Shown one piece after another: positions 22,973 through 31,822 of a stretch of DNA of 64,000 nt; position 1 is the first letter of the stretch; each line of letters starts with the position of its first letter. The translations under genes and the position numbers were made by a program. A model generated the notes under the pieces. The model searched no databases and was not told where the DNA came from. It saw only the letters and a program-made list of their open reading frames with translations. Location: the NCBI RefSeq assembly GCF_937936315.1, contig NZ_CALGWU010000039.1, positions 1 through 64,000 on the forward strand, in the 5' to 3' direction. The stretch is from an uncultured Capnocytophaga sp. Lineage in GTDB: Bacteria > Bacteroidota > Bacteroidia > Flavobacteriales > Flavobacteriaceae.

Positions 22973-24235
22973 ATGAAAGATTTATTTGAGCATATTTATG
23001 CAAATAAAGGAAGTATAGGGCGCTGGTCAGACCACGCCGAGGGGTATTATGTATTCCCTAAATTAGAAGGTGAATTAGGTCCTCATATGAAATTCCAAGG
23101 AAAAGAAATCCTCAACTGGAGTATCAACGATTATTTAGGACTTGCAAACCACCCCGAAGTGCGCAAAGTAGATGCCGAAGCAGCTGCCGAGTATGGTGCG
23201 GCTTACCCTATGGGAGCTCGTATGATGAGTGGGCATACTACTATGCACGAAGAACTCGAAAAACGTTTAGCTAAATTCGTACATAAAGAAGCTGCTTATT
23301 TGCTCAACTTCGGTTATCAAGGAATGGTATCTATCATCGATGCTTTGGTTACCAAAAACGATGTGATTGTATACGATGTTGATGCACACGCTTGTATCAT
23401 CGATGGGGTACGCTTGCACTTTGGCAAACGCTATACCTATCAGCACAACGATATGGAGAGCTTTGAGAAAAACTTAGAGCGTGCTGCCAAATTAGCCGAA
23501 ACTACAGGAGGTGGTATCTTGGTGATTTCAGAAGGTGTTTTCGGAATGCGTGGCGAACAAGGTAAACTTAAAGAAATTGTAGCCCTTAAAAAGAAATATC
23601 CTTTCCGCCTTTTGGTAGACGATGCTCACGGTTTTGGTACCTTAGGTCCTCGTGGAGAAGGAACAGGAGTTCACCAAGGTGTACAAGATGAAATTGATGT
23701 CTATTTCTCTACTTTTGCCAAATCAATGGCTGGTATTGGGGCTTTCGTAGCTGGAAATGCCAAAGTAGTAGATTATCTTAAATATAACCTCCGCTCTCAA
23801 ATGTTTGCTAAATCACTTCCAATGATTTATGTAAAAGGTGCTTTGAAACGTTTGGAAATGATGGAGACAATGCCTGAACTACAACAAAAGTTATGGGATA
23901 ACGTAAATCGTTTGCAAAACGGACTTAAAGAGCGTGGATTCAATATCGGTAATACCAATACTTGCGTAACGCCTGTATTCTTGCACGGTAGTATTCCTGA
24001 AGCAATGGCGATGGTAAACGACCTACGCGAGCACTATGGTATTTTCCTTTCTATTGTAGTTTATCCAGTGATTCCAAAAGGAATGATACTCTTGCGCATT
24101 ATTCCTACTGCTTCGCATAGTAAAGAAGATATCGACCGTACTTTGGAAGCATTTTCAGCGATTCGTGAAAAACTCGAAACAGGCGTATACCGCGCTATGA
24201 ATGCTGAGCTTACTAAAGAAATGGGAGATATGTAA
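22973..24235 (+). CDS. capB: Cysteate fatty acyltransferase-like enzyme (serine palmitoyltransferase family)
   Basis: A 420-residue alpha-oxoamine synthase that joins an amino acid to an acyl thioester with loss of CO2. Fold-type I PLP residues: Asp-x-His in LVDDAHGFGTLGPRGEGTG and the PLP lysine Lys250 in TFAKSMAG. Relatives are serine palmitoyltransferase, KBL and BioF. Beside a cysteate synthase-like gene it most likely makes 3-dehydrocapnine from cysteate and a 15-carbon iso-acyl donor. If so, the organism makes sulfonolipids. The alternative is a plain serine palmitoyltransferase for sphingolipids; the neighbour argues against it. A strong terminator ends the pair. Confidence 0.75.
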   Translation: MKDLFEHIYANKGSIGRWSDHAEGYYVFPKLEGELGPHMKFQGKEILNWSINDYLGLANHPEVRKVDAEAAAEYGAAYPMGARMMSGHTTMHEELEKRLAKFVHKEAAYLLNFGYQGMVSIIDALVTKNDVIVYDVDAHACIIDGVRLHFGKRYTYQHNDMESFEKNLERAAKLAETTGGGILVISEGVFGMRGEQGKLKEIVALKKKYPFRLLVDDAHGFGTLGPRGEGTGVHQGVQDEIDVYFSTFAKSMAGIGAFVAGNAKVVDYLKYNLRSQMFAKSLPMIYVKGALKRLEMMETMPELQQKLWDNVNRLQNGLKERGFNIGNTNTCVTPVFLHGSIPEAMAMVNDLREHYGIFLSIVVYPVIPKGMILLRIIPTASHSKEDIDRTLEAFSAIREKLETGVYRAMNAELTKEMGDM

Positions 24236-24260
24236 TTAATTATTAAATTGAAAAAAAAAT

Positions 24261-24316
24261 ACTTTGCCAAAGTGAGATAGCTTATTGTGCTACAACCAAC
24301 TTTGGCAAAGTTTTTG
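24261..24316 (+). terminator. Terminator of the capA-capB pair, with palindromic arms
   Basis: ACTTTGCCAAAGT (24261-24273) pairs perfectly with ACTTTGGCAAAGT (24299-24311), followed by T5. Inside is TAGC-ttattgt-GCTA. Each arm is itself an imperfect palindrome (ACTTTG-c-CAAAGT), which is unusual for a terminator. Confidence 0.8.
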
Positions 24317-24356
24317 TGTATCTCCACCTTGTTCATTATTAATTGCTAATCGTTAA

Positions 24357-25055
24357 TTGTTAATTGTCATCCCTACATATAATGAAATTGAAAATATAGA
24401 AGCTATCATAAAGGCAGTATTTGCCCAAAGTGATAAGTTTCATATCCTCATTGTAGACGACAATTCGCCTGATGGCACTGCCGATAAGGTACGCGAATTA
24501 CAAACTATTTACCTTAACCGACTTTTTTTAGAGGTACGGACTGAGAAAAAAGGCTTAGGAACAGCTTATATTCACGGTTTTGAGTGGGCATTAACACATA
24601 ACTATGAATATATTTTTGAGATGGATGCTGATTTCTCTCATAACCCTGCTGACCTCTTGCGACTTTATGAGGCTTGCCAGCAAGGTGCTGATGTTGCAAT
24701 TGGGTCGCGTTATGTAAAAGGGGTGAATGTAGTGAACTGGCCCCTGCAACGCATCTTGTTATCCTATGGGGCTTCTATTTATGTGAGAGTGATTACGGGA
24801 ATGAAAATTAAAGATCCTACTGCTGGCTTTGTATGTTACCACCGAAGGGTATTAGAGAGCATCGCCCTGAATACTATCCGATTTGTAGGCTATGCCTTTC
24901 AAATAGAGATGAAGTATCGTGCTTACCTCAAGAAGTTTAAAATCACTGAAGTACCTATCATCTTTACCGATAGAACTAAAGGAAAATCAAAAATGAATAA
25001 AAGCATTATCCGTGAAGCTATCTTTGGCGTTATCGGAATGCGATTTAAAAAATAA
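24357..25055 (+). CDS. Polyprenol monophosphomannose synthase-like glycosyltransferase (GT2)
   Basis: A 232-residue GT-A glycosyltransferase of the DPM1 type, which transfers mannose from GDP-mannose to a polyprenyl phosphate lipid. Motifs: VIPTYNEIENIEAII at the start, DDNSPDGTA, and EMDADFSHNP with the metal-binding DxD. There is no membrane anchor. A stop lies immediately upstream, and the only plausible start is the TTG at 24357; the preceding ATTAATTGCTAATCGTTAATTG is a repetitive intergenic word also seen elsewhere in the window. The N-terminus lacks at most a few residues against the family. dgkA follows 16 bases on, so the two are probably coupled. Confidence 0.8.
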   Translation: MLIVIPTYNEIENIEAIIKAVFAQSDKFHILIVDDNSPDGTADKVRELQTIYLNRLFLEVRTEKKGLGTAYIHGFEWALTHNYEYIFEMDADFSHNPADLLRLYEACQQGADVAIGSRYVKGVNVVNWPLQRILLSYGASIYVRVITGMKIKDPTAGFVCYHRRVLESIALNTIRFVGYAFQIEMKYRAYLKKFKITEVPIIFTDRTKGKSKMNKSIIREAIFGVIGMRFKK

Positions 25056-25071
25056 ATCAGCATAAAAAATT

Positions 25072-25437
25072 ATGGAATTTATAAGAAAAAGACTCAAAAG
25101 CTTGCAGTATGTGTTTCAAGGTTTGTTTTATTTAATAAAAAATGAACCTCCTGTGATGGTACACATCGTCATCTCTTTAGTATGGGTGATTTTGGGCTTT
25201 TGTTTCGGCATTACTACCAATGAATGGATTGTACAACTATTGTGTATCGCTATAGTACTGTCAGTCGAAGGTCTCAATACAGCTGTCGAGAAACTCTGTG
25301 ACTTCATCCACCCCGATCATCACAAAACTATTGGCATTATCAAAGATGTTGCTGCTGGAAGTGTAGGCTTTGCTGTGATACCTGTAAGCGTTGTGCTCTG
25401 TATCATCTATTATCCTTATGTAATAAAACTCTTTTAA
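25072..25437 (+). CDS. dgkA: Diacylglycerol kinase (DgkA family)
   Basis: A 121-residue integral membrane enzyme that phosphorylates diacylglycerol or undecaprenol. Three membrane helices span about 30-50, 54-72 and 97-118, and the hallmark VEGLNTAVEKLCD near 62-74 contains the catalytic Glu and Asn, followed by KDVAAGSVG. The length is standard. It lies after a polyprenol glycosyltransferase, consistent with a role in recycling undecaprenyl or diacylglycerol carriers. Gram-positive relatives prefer undecaprenol; which substrate applies here is not decidable from sequence. Confidence 0.92.
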   Translation: MEFIRKRLKSLQYVFQGLFYLIKNEPPVMVHIVISLVWVILGFCFGITTNEWIVQLLCIAIVLSVEGLNTAVEKLCDFIHPDHHKTIGIIKDVAAGSVGFAVIPVSVVLCIIYYPYVIKLF

Positions 25438-25445
25438 ATTTTACT

Positions 25446-26324
25446 ATGAAAGATATAGTAAAAGGGTATTTAGCAGCTTTTATTTCGGCGGTTACTTATG
25501 GTATGATTCCGCTGTTTATGATTCCTATCAAGCAGCAAGGTTTTTCGGTAGATGCAGCGCTTTTCTATCGTTTTATTACTACAAGCGTCTTTATTATGGG
25601 GTATCTTTTTTACCGAAAAGAGACACTGCGCATTACCCCGCGCGAAGTATTTATCTTTCTTGTTTTAGGATTGCTGTACGCCCTTTCAGCAGAATTTCTC
25701 TTCCTTGCCTACGATTTACTCTCCCCAGGAATTGCTTCTACTATATTTTTTATGTATCCGCTAATAGTAGCACTTGCTTTGGGTGTTTTCTTTAAAGAAC
25801 ATATCACCTTTCGCACAATGATAGCCCTTATTGTTGTATTAATAGGTGTTTTCTTACTCAGTGTAAAAGATGTAACAAACTTTTCAATCAACTATATAGG
25901 GGCAGGAGTATCACTACTTGGGGCAATTTCGTATGCACTCTATATGCTTATTGTCAATAAATCTAAAATATCGGCTTCAGGAATAAAAGTATCGTTTTAT
26001 TCTACCTTATTTTCTTCAGTTTATTTTCTTGTAAAACTATGGGTTATAGGTACTCCTCTTCCTATCCCCGAGGTAAAGATGAGTTTACAGCTCACAAGTT
26101 TCGGTATAGTAACTACCCTGTTTTCTATCATCACCCTTATTTATGCTATCAGAATGATAGGTTCTACCCCTACAGCTATCATTGGGGTAATGGAACCCAT
26201 TGTAGCAGTAGCTATCAGTATTTGGATATTCCAGCAAGAAAGTCTTACAACGAATCTTATTATAGGAGTGCTACTCATTATCATTGCAGTAATGATAGAT
26301 ATTTTGAAGCCTAAGAAAATATAG
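25446..26324 (+). CDS. EamA-family (drug/metabolite) transporter
   Basis: A 292-residue membrane protein with ten hydrophobic helices in two similar halves of five, the signature of the EamA fold. The pattern at the start (GYLAAFISAVTYGMIPLFMIP) repeats after residue 145 (NYIGAGVSLLGAISYALYMLIV). The C-terminal half ends in PIVAVAISIWIFQQE. It probably exports amino acids or other small metabolites, but these transporters differ widely in cargo. It starts 8 bases after dgkA, so it is likely in the same operon. Confidence 0.85.
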   Translation: MKDIVKGYLAAFISAVTYGMIPLFMIPIKQQGFSVDAALFYRFITTSVFIMGYLFYRKETLRITPREVFIFLVLGLLYALSAEFLFLAYDLLSPGIASTIFFMYPLIVALALGVFFKEHITFRTMIALIVVLIGVFLLSVKDVTNFSINYIGAGVSLLGAISYALYMLIVNKSKISASGIKVSFYSTLFSSVYFLVKLWVIGTPLPIPEVKMSLQLTSFGIVTTLFSIITLIYAIRMIGSTPTAIIGVMEPIVAVAISIWIFQQESLTTNLIIGVLLIIIAVMIDILKPKKI

Positions 26325-26333
26325 TTAAATTAT

Positions 26334-26365
26334 TTTGTTTAGTTCTAAATAAAGTGGTATTTTTG
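26334..26365 (+). promoter_or_regulatory. Promoter of the TonB-dependent receptor gene
   Basis: TTTG (26334-26337), 20 bases, TATTTTTG (26358-26365). The frame extends through this promoter to 26354, so the start at 26393 is preferred. Confidence 0.75.
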
Positions 26366-26392
26366 TCCGCTGAAAAACTTAAATATCATTTT

Positions 26393-28528
26393 ATGAAAAA
26401 ACTCATTTTGCCTGTTATGGTGTTATGTGCTACGATGAGTATGGCACAAAATGACCCTCTTGATTCTAAAAAAGATACTATATCACTTGAGGAAGTAGTG
26501 ATTACGGCTAATCGTATCAAAGAGAAGAAAACGGATGCTGTTGCGAATGTAACCATTATTGACCAAAAGAAACTACAGCAGTTTATAAAAATAGCGCCTG
26601 ATATGTCGCATCTTATTGGGATGATAGAACCAGCTATGTCACTTTCTACCAATACAACTAACAACCGTTATCAAAATTTGCGAGGGCGCTCTATACTCGT
26701 ATTGATTGATGGTATTCCTCAATCTACGCCATTACGTGCTACAGACCGCGATATTCGCTCTATTGACCCAGCAGCTGTAGAACGTATTGAGATAGTAAAA
26801 GGGGCTACCTCTATTTATGGAAATGGAGCCATAGGAGGAATAATGAATATTGTAACTAAAAAATCGCCTAAAAATGTTATTTTCGGTGGGCAAACTACTA
26901 TAGGAGCTTCAGCAAGAGATTCTTTTAAAGAAAATAGAGGCTTTGGCTATCGTTTTAATCAACAATTTTATGGAAATTACAAAGGCTTTTCTTATTTAGT
27001 TGATGCGGCAATGAACCAAACAGGTTCAGCTATTGATGGGACAGGTGAATATATATCTCCTCGCTATGGATTAGGAGATGTGCGTACTTATAACGGACTT
27101 GTAAAACTTGGTTATCAGTTTGACGATGATAATAAGGTAGAAGCTATGTATAACTTCTATCAAAGTTTGCAAAACACCCCTTTGGTAGCTTCTGGAGGAA
27201 AATATCTAGAACGCCCTCGTATAGGAGTTTATGATACTAAAGACCCTGCTGCTCAAGATGAAGGAATGCGCTATAATCACAACGCCTATATAAAATTCAA
27301 CTCCAATAACATTTTTAAACGTACTGATTTAGAGTTAAGTGCTTTTACCCAACACCAATATGCTATTTTCGATTATCGCAAGCACAACGCTCGAAGTCCA
27401 CGCTGGGAAAGCAGTAGCGGGCAAGCAACTGTAAAAGGTGAAAAATATGGTATTCGTACCCAACTAACTTCTAAAGTTTTATTTTCTGAAAATGTTTTTA
27501 CTCAGTTACTCTATGGTGCTGATGTATTGATAGATAAAACCAGTCAGCCTCTAGTAGATGGTCGTTATTGGATGCCTGAGCTCACTTCTTATAATTCTGC
27601 TCCTTTCTTACAAACAAAAACTACTTTCTTCCAATACTATGTACTCAAAGCAGGCTTGCGTTATGATTACATTGATGTATCTGTTCCTAATTATGAGGTT
27701 CTCAGGCTCCGCAATACCGATCCTCGTGTATATGTAAAAGGAGGAGATCTTACTTACAACAATCTTTCTCCTAACATAGGGATTGCATACAACCAATTCA
27801 AGTATTTCCAGCCTTTCATCTCTTATTCACAAGGTTTTTCAATTTTTGATTTAGGAAGAACCCTTCGTGCTGCTAAAGCTGATGTCCTTTCTAAAATCAA
27901 TACAGAGCCTGTTAAAACCGAAAATTATGAAGCCGGAGCTTATGCTGAACTAAGCAAATATGTTCATTTGAGTGGTTCTTACTTCTATACTTATTCAAAA
28001 CTCGGTAGTGATCTCAAATCAGTAAGTGGTTTTTGGGTAGTAGATAGAACCCCTCAAAAAGTATATGGTTTTGAAGTAAATGCTGATATTTTTCCTACTA
28101 AATGGCTTACCCTTGGCGGAAGTTTTATCTCTTTTGAAGGAAAGAAAAAATCTACTGAAGATGGAGATTGGGATGGCTATATGAGTGGTACTTCTATTCC
28201 TGCTCCTAAGGCAACTGCTTATATAAGAGTTACACCTACTGAATATAGTTACCTTCAAGTAAATTACTTACATACAGGTAGTAGAGATCGCTTCTCTCCT
28301 GATAATCGAGGTGTATATACTGAAGGAGAGGGAATTGTTTATCCTATCGACTTGTTTTCTCTCAGTGCAGGTTATACTTTCAACAAGTCTTTTTCTTTGG
28401 CTTTAGGGATTGAAAACCTCACCGATAAGGTGTATTATACACCTGCTTCTATGTTGGTAGCACGAGATGCTGAGTATGCACGTGGTAACGGAAGATATTT
28501 TAATCTGAGTCTTACTTATCGTTATTAA
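26393..28528 (+). CDS. TonB-dependent outer-membrane receptor
   Basis: A receptor of 711 residues with a signal peptide (MKKLILPVMVLCATMSMAQ), a TonB box-like start LEEVVITANR near 32-41, a plug domain at about 40-160 with GRSILVLIDGIPQST and RIEIVKGATSIYGNGAIGGIMNIVTKK, and a 22-strand barrel ending in the aromatic C-terminus YFNLSLTYRY. Features such as NYEAGAYAELSKYV and YTFNKSFSLALGIENLTDKVYY resemble siderophore or metal receptors. No regulator, SusD partner or periplasmic binding gene is nearby, so the cargo is unknown. It has its own promoter and a shared terminator. Confidence 0.9.
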   Translation: MKKLILPVMVLCATMSMAQNDPLDSKKDTISLEEVVITANRIKEKKTDAVANVTIIDQKKLQQFIKIAPDMSHLIGMIEPAMSLSTNTTNNRYQNLRGRSILVLIDGIPQSTPLRATDRDIRSIDPAAVERIEIVKGATSIYGNGAIGGIMNIVTKKSPKNVIFGGQTTIGASARDSFKENRGFGYRFNQQFYGNYKGFSYLVDAAMNQTGSAIDGTGEYISPRYGLGDVRTYNGLVKLGYQFDDDNKVEAMYNFYQSLQNTPLVASGGKYLERPRIGVYDTKDPAAQDEGMRYNHNAYIKFNSNNIFKRTDLELSAFTQHQYAIFDYRKHNARSPRWESSSGQATVKGEKYGIRTQLTSKVLFSENVFTQLLYGADVLIDKTSQPLVDGRYWMPELTSYNSAPFLQTKTTFFQYYVLKAGLRYDYIDVSVPNYEVLRLRNTDPRVYVKGGDLTYNNLSPNIGIAYNQFKYFQPFISYSQGFSIFDLGRTLRAAKADVLSKINTEPVKTENYEAGAYAELSKYVHLSGSYFYTYSKLGSDLKSVSGFWVVDRTPQKVYGFEVNADIFPTKWLTLGGSFISFEGKKKSTEDGDWDGYMSGTSIPAPKATAYIRVTPTEYSYLQVNYLHTGSRDRFSPDNRGVYTEGEGIVYPIDLFSLSAGYTFNKSFSLALGIENLTDKVYYTPASMLVARDAEYARGNGRYFNLSLTYRY

Positions 28529-28540
28529 GATATAAATAAA

Positions 28541-28569
28541 AAAACGAGGTGTAAAAACCTCGTTTTTTT
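28541..28569 (+). terminator. Bidirectional terminator between the receptor and malY-like gene
   Basis: AAACGAGGT, a short loop, then ACCTCGTTTTTTT, preceded by an A-run on the other strand. The symmetrical A/T tails allow it to stop both converging genes. Confidence 0.9.
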
Positions 28570-28573
28570 ATTA

Positions 28574-29746
28574 TCAGTTTATAGACCGAACCGCTTCTTT
28601 TAGTTGTATCAAAGCTTGTTTTACCACACTTCGCGGACAAGCTAAATTTATGCGCATATAACCTTTGCCTTCTTCCCCATAAATAGCTCCATCATTTAGG
28701 GCTAAGTGTGCTTTATCAGTGCATAGGGCTACAATTTCTTTCTGACTGAGTTGTAATGCACTAAAATCTATAAATACCAAATAAGAAGCTTGAGGTACAA
28801 TCACTTTTAATTGTGGTATGTATTTTTCAATGTAATGTATTACTTCATCAACATTCCCTTGTACATAGTTGAGCATTTGTTGTAGCCATTCTTCACCTTT
28901 GTTATAGGCGGCTACCACAGTGTTGAACGCAAAAACGTTTCCTGCGGCTAACTCATTCCCCTCTACATAGCTCTCAAAACGGCGACGCAAGGTAGGGTTA
29001 GTAATTACAGCGTATGAAGTGGCTAATCCAGCCATATTAAATGCTTTGCTCGGAGAGGCAAATACTACTGAGTTTTGTGCAGCTTCTTCGCTTACAGTAG
29101 CAAATGGAATGTGCTGATATGGTGGTAAGGTAAGGTCGGCGTGGATTTCATCGGCAACTATTATTACGTTGTTTTGAGCACAAATAGTAGCTACTTTCTG
29201 CAATTCTTCACGTGTCCATACGCGTCCACCGGGGTTGTGAGGATGGCAGAAAAGGAAGAGCTTACATCCTTTTATTTTCTCTTCAAACACTTCAAAATTG
29301 ATGTGATATTGCCCATCTTTTAATTCTAAAGGGCAGTTCACTAATTCGCGATGATTGTTACGAACTACTTGTGCAAAAGGATTGTATACAGGCTGCTGAA
29401 TCATCACTTTTTCACCGCGTTCGGTAAAGCTTTGCACAGCCATTGCTAAGGCAGGAACTACCCCAGGTACAAATGAAATCATCTCTTTGGTAATTGTCCA
29501 TTGGTGGCGGCGTGCTTGCCAACTGATAATAGCCTCATACCAACTCTCAGGTCTGGCTGTATAGCCAAACACTTCGCATTCCATACGTTTTTTCATCACC
29601 TCTACAATGAATGGAGGTGTTTTGAAATCCATATCGGCTACCCACATTGGCAGCAAATCAGTACGCCCCCAGCGAGGAGCTAATGCCTCTAACTTCAAGG
29701 CATCTGTGTGTTTTCTACAAACTACTTCGTCAAAATTGTAATCCAC
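28574..29746 (-). CDS. MalY/PatB-family cystathionine beta-lyase (aminotransferase class I/II)
   Basis: A 390-residue PLP enzyme that splits cystathionine or cysteine conjugates to pyruvate, ammonia and a thiol. The N-terminus GRTDLLPMWVADMDFKTPPFIVE is the PatB/MalY signature. The PLP lysine is in ASPSKAFNMAGL, the Asp for the pyridine nitrogen in IIVADEIHADL, and the substrate Arg in the C-terminal GYMRINLACP. Genes nearby do not form a sulfur operon, but the cysteine/cysteate gene pair is 5 kb away. The reaction is inferred from family; MalY proteins can also act as regulators. Confidence 0.85.
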   Translation of the reverse strand: MDYNFDEVVCRKHTDALKLEALAPRWGRTDLLPMWVADMDFKTPPFIVEVMKKRMECEVFGYTARPESWYEAIISWQARRHQWTITKEMISFVPGVVPALAMAVQSFTERGEKVMIQQPVYNPFAQVVRNNHRELVNCPLELKDGQYHINFEVFEEKIKGCKLFLFCHPHNPGGRVWTREELQKVATICAQNNVIIVADEIHADLTLPPYQHIPFATVSEEAAQNSVVFASPSKAFNMAGLATSYAVITNPTLRRRFESYVEGNELAAGNVFAFNTVVAAYNKGEEWLQQMLNYVQGNVDEVIHYIEKYIPQLKVIVPQASYLVFIDFSALQLSQKEIVALCTDKAHLALNDGAIYGEEGKGYMRINLACPRSVVKQALIQLKEAVRSIN

Positions 29747-29832
29747 TTTATCTAATGATTAATGGTTAATGATTTATTTTTTATTACGTATATACCAACT
29801 AATTGTTAGGTTGTACCTATCAATTATCGTTA

Positions 29833-31143
29833 CTAATTTACTCTCACAATGTTGGCACCCAATGCTTTGAGTCGTCCATCGATATTTTCATAACCTCTGT
29901 CTATCTGTTCTATATTGTAGATAGTAGAAGTTCCTTTGGCTGATAAGGCTGCGATGAGCAGAGCGATACCGGCACGTATATCGGGTGAAGTCATTAGGGT
30001 AGCGCGCAAAGGTGATTTGAAGTCATTGCCAATAACTGTTGCTCGGTGTGGGTCACACAATATAATTTTAGCTCCCATGTCTATCAGTTTATCGATAAAG
30101 AAGAGTCGGCTTTCAAACATTTTTTGATGAATGAGTACTTCGCCACGAGCTTGGGTAGCAACTACGAGCACAATACTTAGCAAGTCGGGAGTAAAACCAG
30201 GCCAAGGAGCATCGGCTACGGTAAGGATAGAGCCATCAATGTAATTCTGAATTTCATAGCCATTGGTATGGGCGGGGATATAGATATCGTCGTTTCTCTT
30301 TTCAAAGCTAATACCTAATTTTTGGAAGATAGTGGGTATAATGCCTAAATGTTCCCACCCCACATTTTTGATAGTAATCTCGCTGCGGGTCATAGCCGCT
30401 AAACCTATCCAACTACCTATTTCAATCATATCGGGCAGAATGGTATGGGTACAACCATTTAGGCGTTCCACTCCATTGATAGTGATAAGGTTAGAACCAA
30501 TACCTTGTATAACAGCCCCCATAGCATTAAGCATGCGGCAGAGTTGTTGTACATAGGGCTCACAAGCAGCATTATAGATAGTAGTAGTACCTTCGGCTAA
30601 TACTGCAGCCATAATAATATTTGAGGTACCAGTTACTGATGCTTCTTCTAAAAGCATATAAGTACCACGGAGTTTTTCAGCTACTACACTATAAGTATAA
30701 TTGTTCTCATCGTATTCAAAATGAGCTCCTAATTTGATGAAGCCATCGAAGTGGGTGTCGAGGCGGCGGCGACCTATTTTGTCTCCCCCAGGTTTAGGAA
30801 TATAGCCTACGCCAAAACGTGTGAGTAGTGGTCCTACTACCATAATAGAACCGCGCAAGGCTTGCCCTTCGGTATGAAATGACTCTGATTTTAAGTAATC
30901 GATATTCACTTCATCTGCCTGAAAGCTATAAGAACCTTTTCCTACTTTTTGAATTTTTACACCTAAATTTTCGAGTAAAGAAATGAGTTTATTTACATCC
31001 TGAATGTCGGGGATGTTGTGAATAGTAACCTTTTGATCGGTGAGTAAAACGGCACAAAGCACTTGTAAAGCTTCATTTTTAGCACCTTGTGGAGTGATTT
31101 CCCCTTTCAAAGGGTGACCACCTTCTATTTTAAATACGCCCAT
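29833..31143 (-). CDS. murA: UDP-N-acetylglucosamine 1-carboxyvinyltransferase, Asp at the fosfomycin site
   Basis: First committed enzyme of peptidoglycan synthesis, adding enolpyruvate from PEP to UDP-GlcNAc. The 436-residue protein has the inside-out alpha/beta barrel and the motif PGGDKIGRRRLDTH. At position 121 an Asp replaces the usual Cys (E. coli Cys115) that fosfomycin alkylates. Enzymes with Asp here, as in Mycobacterium and Chlamydia, are fosfomycin-resistant. The start at 31143 (MGVFKIEGGHPLKGEI) is taken over a longer frame that runs into the previous gene; its first codons overlap DUF4290 by 14 bases, suggesting coupled translation. Confidence 0.93.
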   Translation of the reverse strand: MGVFKIEGGHPLKGEITPQGAKNEALQVLCAVLLTDQKVTIHNIPDIQDVNKLISLLENLGVKIQKVGKGSYSFQADEVNIDYLKSESFHTEGQALRGSIMVVGPLLTRFGVGYIPKPGGDKIGRRRLDTHFDGFIKLGAHFEYDENNYTYSVVAEKLRGTYMLLEEASVTGTSNIIMAAVLAEGTTTIYNAACEPYVQQLCRMLNAMGAVIQGIGSNLITINGVERLNGCTHTILPDMIEIGSWIGLAAMTRSEITIKNVGWEHLGIIPTIFQKLGISFEKRNDDIYIPAHTNGYEIQNYIDGSILTVADAPWPGFTPDLLSIVLVVATQARGEVLIHQKMFESRLFFIDKLIDMGAKIILCDPHRATVIGNDFKSPLRATLMTSPDIRAGIALLIAALSAKGTSTIYNIEQIDRGYENIDGRLKALGANIVRVN

Positions 31144-31822
31144 TGTTGTTCTTTTTATTAAATTTATTAGTAAAACCTTTTTTGTTTTGTTGATGTTGCT
31201 GATGGGGTTGATTTTGGTTCTGTTGCGGTACATTGCGACGAGTAAGGTTCATTTTGGTACGTATCAACGCTTGGCTGTCCCAAAGATCTTCTTTCTTTTT
31301 GCGCAAGTCTATTTGTCCGTTGCTCAATTCGTAAAGGTGTTCAAACACCACACTATCGTCTACCGCTTCTTTGTTCCAAGTGAGGAAACATTTTTTCATA
31401 TGGTTAGCGATAGAATATTCTAAAGCCTCTCGCAAATCGCCTTTTTCCCATTTCACACAAGTGTTGATGAGCCTAAGGATGATATTGCCATAAAAGCGAT
31501 ATTTGAGTTGGTGTTGTGGATATTCTAAGCGGTCGGGGTGCTTGTGTAGGGTAGAGGGGGTAGGTTTCTCATAAGGAGAATCTACATCTAACTGAAACCC
31601 CGACATTATAAACAATTGATCCCACAATTTGTGTTGGAAGTCAGGGACATCGCGTAAGTGGGGAAATAGGTTTCCCATTACAGCGATGATGCTGCGTGCT
31701 GTGCGGTTACGTTCATCACGGTCTTCTAAGAGTACCGCTTTTTCAATCATTTTTTGTATGTGTCGCCCGTATTCAGGGATGTGCAAGTGCGGGCGTTCCG
31801 TATTGTATTCTAAGGTCGTCAT
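31130..31822 (-). CDS. DUF4290 domain protein
   Basis: A 230-residue protein of the Bacteroidota-specific DUF4290 family. Visible features are the start MTTLEYNTERPHLHIPEYGRHIQKMI, a helical middle, and a basic, Gln-rich tail (PQQNQNQPHQQHQQNKKG) that may bind nucleic acid. It sits between DUF493 and murA and overlaps both: 4 bases at its start and 14 at its end. The same order is usual in Flavobacteriia as far as I recall. No function is known to me; tight coupling to murA suggests cell wall or growth control. Confidence 0.85.
   Translation of the reverse strand: MTTLEYNTERPHLHIPEYGRHIQKMIEKAVLLEDRDERNRTARSIIAVMGNLFPHLRDVPDFQHKLWDQLFIMSGFQLDVDSPYEKPTPSTLHKHPDRLEYPQHQLKYRFYGNIILRLINTCVKWEKGDLREALEYSIANHMKKCFLTWNKEAVDDSVVFEHLYELSNGQIDLRKKKEDLWDSQALIRTKMNLTRRNVPQQNQNQPHQQHQQNKKGFTNKFNKKNNNGRI

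Noticed and set aside
26039..26314. A 91-codon plus-strand frame in the EamA gene
   Set aside because: Out of frame inside a clear ten-helix transporter with no start context; a shadow.
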